Shown piece after piece: positions 33,710 through 41,082 of a stretch of DNA of 41,082 nucleotides. This DNA comes from Paulinella micropora (Eukaryota; Cercozoa; Imbricatea; Euglyphida). The position numbers and the translations under genes were made by a program. The DNA is taken from positions 330,960-372,041 of the forward strand of contig BJOX01000301.1 of assembly GCA_009731375.1 (NCBI GenBank), read 5' to 3'. The notes under the pieces were generated by a model that saw only the letters and a program-made list of their open reading frames with translations, ran no database searches and was not told the origin of the DNA. Positions within the stretch are counted from its first letter, which is position 1. Each line of letters opens with the position of its first letter.

Positions 33710-34487
33710 GTGACATTTTTTTCTTTTATCACGCGTCGGACATTGAAAGCTGCATGTGGATTAATCTCATAGTGCCCATGTCAGATCATGTCTTATTAAA
33801 ATGTTTTTATACCATTGTTGTTACTTGGCATTTTTATCGCAACATATGAGTGCGAGGGTCAATCGGCAAATGGATACGACACCGTATAAGGGGATCGCTT
33901 GTGAGTTTAGCGATGGTGTTCCTGGTACGACCCTGCTTCAAGTATCCAGGGTGATGTTCTCAAAAAATGTTCTCATAGTAGACATATTAAATTTTTTTTC
34001 TTTGGATATACTTAATATCGTCATACCAGCACGGTCCGTCTCTACTTGTGTCGGCACATCGCATGGTCGGGCTCACTCACCCCGGCTTTGGATATAGTTA
34101 TTAGGTCTGGCCCCCTAGTACTATATTAAGGTAACCGATTGAATACAAGGGTATGTTATTAAAAGACAATGTATTTACTGATCGGAAGTGTTTTTGGAGA
34201 AGGAGAAAAATTATAACGCTGCTTTTATTGCAATAGTAATACTATTTGTTCTTGACATACTGCCTCAGAATTAAGTTACGGGGGGGACAACAAGTGTGGA
34301 AGGAGGAGTTTTTATTTACAAAAACGAGGCTGGAGATTTATAGTTGACTCGTGTCTGGCGTATGCGTTTTATATATCCACTGCACCGTCTATCCGTGGGT
34401 TAATGCACTTAGTTGCGACACCCCGTAGCGTTTGTGCAGAAAAGAAATCAGCAATTATATGACGAAAATATTGCATATTTCCGTCAT
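33710..34487 (+). other. Element B 3' non-coding segment
   Basis: About 780 bp between pol and the polypurine tract. The 98-codon frame at 33801-34097 shows no family features and no equivalent in element A. It may carry RNA signals; nothing specific is seen. Confidence 0.6.
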
Positions 34488-34505
34488 AAAAACGGGAAGG
34501 GGTAC
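34488..34505 (+). other. Element B polypurine tract
   Basis: AAAAACGGGAAGGGGTAC directly before the TGTAGG start of the 3' LTR; the purine run is interrupted by one C. The position is right for second-strand priming. Confidence 0.75.
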
Positions 34506-34752
34506 TGTAGGCATCACCCCCCGGATAGCCGGTAAAAAGTACCCTTTTTCTGGTGTCAGGTGCACCTAGTTTTTTCCCATTATTTTCAATATCGTTTGGC
34601 CGGATTTGACCTAATGCCATTTTAACCGTGGTCTGTTGCCGTTTTCTTTTCGGCTTCACTGAGCTAATATAACGAGACATCATTCTCTTTTGGGGATTTG
34701 TGTCTGGTTGTATTACCGACTTTTTATTGAGCTATCTTCGGGGATTGTAACA
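34506..34752 (+). repeat. Element B 3' LTR
   Basis: 247 bp, nearly identical to 24361-24606 (one extra T near 34583, AA to TT near 34713, G to A near 34733). It is followed by AAAG (34753-34756), matching the 5' flank. Confidence 0.94.
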
Positions 34753-34756
34753 AAAG

Positions 34757-35110
34757 GTAATGGCTAAAAACTAGTGTTGTCACCGATTATCATATCAGAA
34801 AAAGGTATTCAATTAATAATTGTGGTTAGCACCTTTGGTGTTAACAAATCCTTAAAACTTAACCAGGTTCATATTTTTGGAAATGCTCCGTAGCCGGCGG
34901 TTTTGTCGGCGAAGCCCGGACAAAACCGTTACTCACCTTTCACCGTTTCCGCAAGCCGGAAGTTTTCAGTGGCTTTCCGGCCGGCCGGCTGGTTCTTTTT
35001 ACTTAGGTTTGCTGGCTTGCTTTCCACATGCTGTGTTTTGCTTTTTGCTTTTGCTTGCTAGCCAGCGAGAGAACTGCGTTTCTGAAAAGGCTTTATTAGT
35101 GCGCCCTGCA
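34757..35110. other. No gene seen; 3' flank of element B
   Basis: Unique sequence with a CCGGCCGGCCGG run at about 34977-34990 and TTTTGC repeats (35036-35055). No supported ORF. Confidence 0.5.
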
Positions 35111-36372
35111 TGAAGTGTCCAAAGAATTCGGTTGCTTCGGTGTTGGCAGGCTTCATCTTGGAGACTGACGGGGTACTCAAAATATTTGGATCCCATGCGA
35201 GCAAAGGCTTCGACTTGTGGGAATTATTTCTAAAGTTGTGAACGACGAACATCGACAATTTGATTACGAATTGGAAGGGCTAAAGCTTCGGGCCGACAAG
35301 ACGGTGACGATTCACTACTTGGAGGAAGAGAACAAGACGGTGGTGAAGCCCGGTACGGTGGTTTTTGAAGACCGGTCAAGTTTGGAAGCCTAGCCCAGTG
35401 GAAGAAGATACCAACTTTATTCATATATCGCTGGCCAAGGCCGTGACTACTAAGGAAGAACTATCTGGACGTCTCGGAAGACATCAAAACTGAGGTTAAA
35501 GCCAAAAGGTCTACGGAGGAGAAGGTTAAGAGAATTTCTGACTGCATCCTCCGCCTCTACTACCACAAACAACTTCAAAGTTCTGAACTTCGGGAGCACT
35601 ACTTCAAGAAGGAGCTCAAGGAGTTCAAGAAGAACCCGAAGAAGAAGCTGGCCGCAGCCGCTGAGCTATGGCACTGGTCCTGATTCAACGCAAAAAAAAT
35701 TGGTATTCGATTCGTGACAAAGAACTGAAGAAACTTGACTTGTCGAGTCGCCTACTGGCAAGAAGTGCACGGCCAAGTCCAAGTCATCCACGAGCATCAT
35801 ACATCCTAAAGGCAAACGCAAAGATGACACAGGGAAAGGGGAAAAAGAAAGAGACGACTCAGGACGCAGACGGCAACCACTCCGACGACGAGCCCCCTAG
35901 GTCATGATGGGCCTCCGGACGAAGACGACGACAGCGACATCGAGTTGAAGAAGATGATACGAGCCATCGACAAGGCCGCCCGCACTCAACCGCCCAACTG
36001 AGAAGAAGCTCAGACCGGAGGAAACCGAACAACCACGCAAAGTGTCCAAGGCTGGTACGCGAACTTGAATTCAAATTGCCATGATACTGATCGGATGCTT
36101 TGAGTACCCTGCCGCTCGAATAAAGGTTCACGGACCGTCTCGAAAACGCTGCCAATGAAGCCGCCTGGCAGGTATCGATGCTATTGATATTATTAATCAA
36201 CTCGACAGAGGTGGAGTCTACGCGTGGGCGAGAATACCAGAAGCTGCTCGATCAGTTTGTGGGTATTGCCCGAGCATCGGACCTGTCGGTTGACGCCTTG
36301 ACGATACAATACGTCTCTATGCGGGAACTATACCAGTCCAAGGAGGACAGATTAGGCGGGTGGGAAACATAA
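35111..36372 (+). pseudogene. Frameshifted coding remnant, charged protein
   Basis: Coding-like stretches follow each other in changing plus-strand frames: an ATG start (35111) to about 35215; a Glu/Lys-rich part (35216-35395, ends in TAG); a short part (35400-35490); a Lys-rich helical part (about 35455-35685, ends TGA); an acidic Asp/Glu-rich part (about 35860-36000); and a final stretch (about 36127-36372) ending TAA. Each break looks like a small indel or nonsense change. Total about 400 residues, charged and probably coiled-coil, with a Lys-rich then acidic tail. I do not recognise the family. The following terminal repeat suggests a degenerate mobile element gene, possibly a gag, but a decayed host gene is possible. 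Confidence 0.4.
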
Positions 36373-36485
36373 TTGTCACAAGTTTTGAAGTAGTATCTCA
36401 GCTCTTGATCCACGTAGTATATATTTTGCCGCGACCAAGTCTGCAACGAGTATTGTAGAAAACTTGATCATTGTAAATAAACAAA

Positions 36486-36660
36486 GTGACCGCTCTGCTA
36501 TCAGATGATCTTTTACTGGTATTTCGCCTGCCGCGAGTCCCCGGGATGATAGAGAGTCAGGACTCAACGCAACCATACTGTGTTCCGAGAGTTTATTAAG
36601 AGTTCGCTGTTCTCAACCGTCTGACGTGTTGTATTCAGACTCACAAGGCACGGAAAGACA
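36486..36660 (+). repeat. Retroelement terminal-like fragment, direct copy
   Basis: Shares ordered blocks with the minus strand of 4540-4666 (GTGACCGCTCTGCTAT, TTACTGGTATTTC, TTTATTAAGAGTTC, GTTGTATTCAGACTCACAA), with a 10 bp insertion after the first block and further indels. Similarity starts sharply at GTGACC. Probably an LTR or terminal part of a third repeat family whose coding remnant may be 35111-36372. Confidence 0.5.
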
Positions 36661-39191
36661 TTCTTTAATGGACTCTCAGAACGCTTGCTTTTCGTAGAGC
36701 TGAAAAGGAAGCATTCTTCCCACTCCCCGTCCGACCCTACTTACTTTTTCAACTTTACGCAGTTTCAACACTTTTAACTTCAAGTATTAACTAATTATAG
36801 GTTGAGCTCACTTAAACATTGAATTTCTCCGTGACAGTGTTGAGCTCAGTTAGACTTGAGTTACGATTTCACCGTCTTCAAATTCAAATTCAAAACCCAA
36901 AAATTCTCAATTGCTGGGCTCCTAAAGATTCAGTCATTGAGGAAAGTGGCAAAATAAGAATAGAAAGGAGATTCTGAATGGAACAAGAAGCTGAAGGATA
37001 GTTAGGCAAGGCTGAAAAAGGGCAAAAAATCAAAAGGGGAGAATCGTCAAAGGGACGAGAAGCCGGGCTTAGCCAAGGAGAAAATAAGCTGACTGCCGAG
37101 GAAAGATGTAACAAAATTGGAGAACCAGAGTCAAAAGTAGAGACTCTGAAGGAGCATTGATAAACATAATTAAGGAAGGAAATCACTGCCGGCGTGACCA
37201 AGGGAGAAATAAAGAGATATGTGAATTGCATGAGATTGGAAGGGCATGAAATGAGGGAAAAGTGGAAAGGAAAGGAAGGGTAAGCGAAGAAACGATCTTA
37301 TAGTAAGCTAATCATCGGATGAGCTTACTGTAAACATACAGAATTAGTTGAACTAAGAGTGGAGGTAGGGCTAGCAAAAGAAAAAGACTGGAGGGTGCGG
37401 AAGTTAGATCAGCCTGCGTTTGGCTGGCTGATCAAGTGAGCTGATGCGGCCCCATTAAAAGAGGCTATCCAACTCATCACAATTTTGTCCAACAACGCCA
37501 TCATGCTTGCAGGCAGCCAGCTTGAAGCCACCGACAGTTCCGACAGCTGCCTCTTGACCGACACTAGTCTTTCTCTCCAAAGCAAAATGGTAAGCAGTGA
37601 TGCCCTGACATTTTTCTTAAAGACCAAGCCACGAAAAGGCAGAAAAAGCCTACTCTTTCGCGCTTTCAGCAAAAATTGTAGCACATCACAGAAATGCAAT
37701 CACATAACAGTGAACGTGCAAGAGATTAAGTAATAGTGGGTCGCTCTAAATATTTGCGCTTTCTGGTAAGTCTTTGCGGAGGGATGCTGCCTCATAGCTT
37801 GGATGACAAAGAGGAGGGAGTGTGGGGCAAAACGGCTGCGCCCGTGCTTGGAGGAGGCTTCTGGGCAAAGAGTCGCTGGGAAACCTCGACCAGAGCACAA
37901 CAGAATAAAGACGCCTACACCACTCAAGCGTACCAACCCACAAGTACACACACACACACATAAGACAACTTCTACATGCATGTTGCACATTTAAAAATAC
38001 AAGGTTGTGCATCAAATAAAATTAATGTGTTGGCATGATAATATCCTTTCACCTGAGCGTGTGAGTTGAAGACGTACGGCGCGATCCGCACTGCCCCAAA
38101 CCGTGCCGCCACCACGAAGCCCTCCTCCTACACCAAAGCCTTTCATTTGAGCACACCCTCTTGACAGGTAGGACAGCTTCTCGAGGGACATCCATGGGGC
38201 AAAAGAAACTGGCCGAAAAAGTGAATGCAGCACTAATGGGCCGGCCGTGCCGATGCCAGGTCGCCACAAAACGCACAGAAACCCCGACAGAGCCCTCTCA
38301 TTTCCCCATAGCGTCTGGAGATTCGGTTAAAAAGGATGCATGCGTAAACAAACGGTGGCTGGATGAAGGGATAGATACAGGGCGAGATTCAAGCAGACAC
38401 CTGCAGTGCAAGGGATAGATACAGGGCGAGATTCAAGCAGACACCTGCAGTGCATGGACCAGCTGTTCAGCGCTGAAAGGATGGCGACAAGGCGAGGGGT
38501 AAATACCCAGAATATGCCTAACAAAGCAGCAAGGGTTCGCGCAATATACCTAGGAGCCAGCAAAGGTGTGTGCAACAGGTAAAAAGAAAGTAGGGCGCAG
38601 TACATGCATATGAGGTGTGCAGATATATACCCTCGTCGCTCATGGGGAACGCCGTAACCAAGTGAAAGGGCGGTTTCCTCTGTCAAGCAGCAAGATAAAG
38701 CGCGAGAAATTGAAACGAGGAAGGAAACAAAGCAACACATAAAAGTGATACGAAAGGAAAGGCAACGAGAAGACATAATGAGGAAGAGATGCTCGAAAAA
38801 AAAAGTGATCAGTTTTCAACTGAGACAAGGAGAGATAAGGGACACCACTCGCAAAGAATGAGAGACATAGATAATATAATGACTGTTGTCAAGAAAAGAG
38901 AATGGAGTGAGAATGAAAAGAACGAAGATAGAAATGAAGAAAGTAAAAGGAGAAACCTATTATCTGAGTGAGGACAGAAAGGTAGTCGTGAATCACTGCA
39001 GGACCCCTGCGTACACACATCCGCAATGAGAATGAGGAAGCAAAAGGCCTCGGTTGGCGGTGGATACATCGGAGCCAAGAACGCGCATCAACTTGAAGTA
39101 GCTTATGAGGTTGAGAGTGCAAGGAAAGGAAAGGCAGATGCTGCAAGACAAAAGTTGGAGAAGGGGTAGTGGGCGTTAGGGGCGTGATTGG

Positions 39192-39193
<2 letters not shown>
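36661..39193. other. No gene recognised; A/G-rich on plus strand
   Basis: Long purine-rich sequence (notably 36950-37270 and 38700-38990) with only short overlapping ORFs, none with family features. Contains a (CA)n tract near 37946-37960 and the 44 bp tandem duplication at 38367-38454. Confidence 0.5.
38367..38454 (+). repeat. Perfect 44 bp tandem duplication
   Basis: Two identical adjacent 44 bp copies (38367-38410 and 38411-38454), each starting AGGGATAGATACAGGG and ending CACCTGCAGTGCA. No divergence is visible, so it is recent or an assembly artefact. Confidence 0.9.
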
Positions 39194-39273
<80 letters not shown>

Positions 39274-39309
39274 AAGAAAGAGAGAGAAAGAGAGAGAAAG
39301 AGAGAAAGA

Positions 39310-39355
<46 letters not shown>
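39194..39355. repeat. (GA)n / (GAAA)n microsatellite
   Basis: GA runs interspersed with GAAA units. Ser-Leu-rich minus-strand and Glu-Arg-rich plus-strand frames here are repeat translations. Confidence 0.97.
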
Positions 39356-39358
<3 letters not shown>

Positions 39359-39505
39359 CCATTGGAGGACGAGTGAGAGGGAATTAGCAAGAAGAGGCAA
39401 GAGGACAGGATTGGGGCGGCCTCCAAAATCTAAACATTCACACGAGGCAGAGAACTTATTATAACGACAACAATAACACAGCAATTAAAAATAATAATTA
39501 TTATC

Positions 39506-39536
<31 letters not shown>

Positions 39537-39538
39537 TG

Positions 39539-39632
39539 GACACCGTGATAGCTCAGTGGTCAAGTTCTACCATCTGGGCCCTGTCGCCAGTTCGATTCCC
39601 GTCGGTGCCACCAGTATTTTCATTGAACATAC
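39539..39632 (+). mobile_element. tRNA-derived SINE-like head, copy 1 (cut by gap)
   Basis: Preceded by (ATT)n. Contains an A-box-like TAGCTCAGTGGT (39549-39560) and B-box-like AGTTCGATTCC (39589-39599), the spacing of a pol III internal promoter. GACACCG (39539-39545) pairs with CGGTGCC (39603-39609) except one position, followed by ACCA. The T-arm stem is poorly paired, so it is not a good tRNA gene. The same sequence recurs at 40991-41082. It continues past the CCA (AGTATTTTCATTGAACATAC) into an N gap, as a SINE body would. Confidence 0.65.
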
Positions 39633-40035
39633 NNNNNNNNNNNNNNNNNNNNNNNNNNNNNNNNNNNNNNNNNNNNNNNNNNNNNNNNNNNNNNNNNNNN
39701 NNNNNNNNNNNNNNNNNNNNNNNNNNNNNNNNNNNNNNNNNNNNNNNNNNNNNNNNNNNNNNNNNNNNNNNNNNNNNNNNNNNNNNNNNNNNNNNNNNNN
39801 NNNNNNNNNNNNNNNNNNNNNNNNNNNNNNNNNNNNNNNNNNNNNNNNNNNNNNNNNNNNNNNNNNNNNNNNNNNNNNNNNNNNNNNNNNNNNNNNNNNN
39901 NNNNNNNNNNNNNNNNNNNNNNNNNNNNNNNNNNNNNNNNNNNNNNNNNNNNNNNNNNNNNNNNNNNNNNNNNNNNNNNNNNNNNNNNNNNNNNNNNNNN
40001 NNNNNNNNNNNNNNNNNNNNNNNNNNNNNNNNNNN
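39633..40035. other. Assembly gap (403 N)
   Basis: Run of unknown bases; open frames across it are meaningless. Confidence 0.99.
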
Positions 40036-40545
40036 CAGTACGCCTCAGATATAGTAAATCTGCCTTGGAGTGTTGACTGTGACATATTTGAGGGAAATCC
40101 CGATGAAAAAACCTAGTCACACTTGCTAAACAGAGTTCCAGCCCAATGGCCTCAAGGCGTTAAACTGTGACGCCAACTCATAACCCTTTGGTGGTAGATG
40201 CTGGGGAGGAGGGTCGTTGCGCGCGTAAAAGATCTTAAACTCCGCATATGCTGGTTGATAGCCCAGGACCCAGCAGACACCAGATTGTTATGGGTGGGGT
40301 TTCGAGGCAGCTCTAGCAACCGCGCTTGGTGTATGCACTTGCACATTCGGTGACGTCTTGCAAGAGGTTGCTGGGACTGCGGAATAACCTCGGCTTAGTG
40401 CAGTCTTGCCCTCAGGAGCTCCATCGGTGGCCCCGATCATCAGGCGAGAGACTGACACGGGGGGGTGGAGGACCTCGAACAAGGGTATTGGAGGCTTATG
40501 TCCGTTGAGGATATGCCATAAGCTGCATCAGTACGCCTCAGATAT

Positions 40546-40578
<33 letters not shown>
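40036..40578 (+). mobile_element. SINE-like 3' ends and body with (ATT)n tail
   Basis: CAGTACGCCTCAGATATAGT occurs at 40036-40055 and again at 40530-40549, where it passes directly into (ATT)n up to the second gap. This looks like the conserved 3' end of a retroposon whose tail is an ATT microsatellite; the heads at 39539 and 40991 also abut ATT runs. The body between (about 40180-40530) is unique here and has no convincing ORF. The tail unit and shared end suggest SINEs or the 3' ends of a partner LINE. Confidence 0.5.
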
Positions 40579-40750
40579 NNNNNNNNNNNNNNNNNNNNNN
40601 NNNNNNNNNNNNNNNNNNNNNNNNNNNNNNNNNNNNNNNNNNNNNNNNNNNNNNNNNNNNNNNNNNNNNNNNNNNNNNNNNNNNNNNNNNNNNNNNNNNN
40701 NNNNNNNNNNNNNNNNNNNNNNNNNNNNNNNNNNNNNNNNNNNNNNNNNN
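40579..40750. other. Assembly gap (172 N)
   Basis: Run of unknown bases. Confidence 0.99.
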
Positions 40751-40852
40751 AGAGCTTATCGTCAATTCTTCGTACTCCCCTCACGGGTGAGACGATGGAG
40801 GCGCATGTGCAGAAATGCATCAGCCATTGACAGAGAAGCACTATTATTATTA

Positions 40853-40919
<67 letters not shown>

Positions 40920-40947
40920 CATCATCATCATCATGAGTACCATTATT

Positions 40948-40989
<42 letters not shown>

Positions 40990-40990
40990 G
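40751..40990 (+). repeat. Retroposon 3' fragment and long (ATT)n tract
   Basis: About 90 bp of unique sequence ending AGAGAAGCACTATT, then (ATT)n with ATC variants (40841-40989) that leads straight into the second SINE-like head. The ATT tract could be the 3' tail of the preceding copy. Confidence 0.6.
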
Positions 40991-41082
40991 GACACCGTGA
41001 TAGCCCAGTGGTCAAGTTTCTACCATCTGGGCCCTGTCGCCAGTTCGATTCCCGTCGGTGCCACCAGTATTTTCATTGAACA
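40991..41082 (+). mobile_element. tRNA-derived SINE-like head, copy 2 (cut by window end)
   Basis: Nearly identical to 39539-39630: the A box has CCCAG instead of CTCAG and one extra T follows GTCAAG. It has the same near-perfect acceptor-like pairing, B box and trailing ACCA plus AGTATTTTCATTGAACA. Two near-identical copies 1.4 kb apart, both next to ATT tracts, support a recently active family. Confidence 0.65.

Larger units (their letters stand above)
24357..34756 (+). mobile_element. Element B: apparently intact Ty3/Gypsy-type LTR retrotransposon
   Basis: Complete element on the plus strand: 5' LTR 24361-24606, PBS, long leader, gag (837 codons), TGA, pol (1915 codons), ~790 bp 3' non-coding, polypurine tract, 3' LTR 34506-34752. 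AAAG is duplicated at 24357-24360 and 34753-34756. The LTRs differ by only three substitutions and one single-base indel by eye, and both large ORFs are unbroken with all catalytic residues of RT, RNase H and integrase visible, so insertion was recent and the copy may be active. Pol order (RT before integrase) and the GPY/F module place it in Ty3/Gypsy. It differs from ordinary members in the C3H1 Gag finger, the D-T-M protease motif, the in-frame stop, and extra conserved domains. Confidence 0.95.

Noticed and set aside
33801-34097. 98-codon ORF after pol as an envelope or accessory gene of element B
   Set aside because: No signal peptide, membrane anchor or Cys pattern convincing for an envelope protein, and element A has no equivalent.
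39539-39613. Functional tRNA gene
   Set aside because: The T-arm stem has mismatches, the acceptor stem has one, CCA is encoded, and the same unit recurs beside ATT tails, which fits a SINE better.
39567-40085. Frames spanning the N gaps (also 40406-41015)
   Set aside because: Most of their length is unknown bases; the rest is ATT microsatellite.

Overview
This is nuclear DNA from a eukaryote with a large, repeat-rich genome. The evidence is two ~10.4-10.9 kb LTR retrotransposons of the Ty3/Gypsy (Metaviridae-like) class, kilobases of tetranucleotide and pentanucleotide microsatellite, an internal tract of 17 TTAGGG telomere units, tRNA-derived SINE-like copies with (ATT)n tails, and exon-like pieces with plausible splice signals. 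The sequence alone does not fix the lineage. TTAGGG telomere units occur in animals, many fungi and several algal or protist groups. I see no prokaryotic features.

Layout. 1-2236: pyrimidine microsatellite (ATCT/CTCT/CCAT). 2278-4259: a diverged tandem duplication and a cysteine-rich candidate terminal exon, possibly fragments of a host gene. 5081-15987: element A, minus strand, ~700 bp LTRs, TTTA target-site duplication, decayed gag and pol. 17015-17233: a small minus-strand ORF with a C2HC-type metal-binding pattern. 17404-20970: a mosaic of GGAT, GATA, GGTA, CATAA and CATTA arrays enclosing (TTAGGG)17 and a unique 360 bp island. 22402-23106: an open frame through an acidic GAA-type minisatellite. 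24361-34752: element B, plus strand, 246-247 bp LTRs, AAAG target-site duplication, intact gag (837 aa) and pol (1915 aa). 35111-36660: a frameshifted coding remnant followed by a terminal sequence that recurs inverted at 4540-4666. 36661-39190: no recognised gene. 39539-41082: SINE-like copies interrupted by two assembly gaps.

The main interest is the retrotransposon lineage represented by A and B. Their LTRs are unrelated and their Gags are only distantly similar, but both share unusual features: (1) gag and pol in one frame separated by a single stop (TGA CGG in B, TAA CGT in A), suggesting stop-codon readthrough; (2) a Gag C3H1 zinc finger plus RGG-rich tail instead of CCHC zinc knuckles; (3) a retropepsin-like region whose expected D-T/S-G reads D-T-M or D-T-L; (4) a conserved block between protease and reverse transcriptase; (5) a conserved ~170-residue domain after the integrase GPY/F module, where chromoviruses carry a chromodomain; (6) 4-bp target-site duplications and primer-binding sites beginning TGGAGTC. 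In a normal cycle Gag would form the particle and bind RNA, the readthrough product would supply protease, RT/RNase H and integrase, and the C-terminal domain may direct integration. Element B looks recent and possibly competent; element A is dead.
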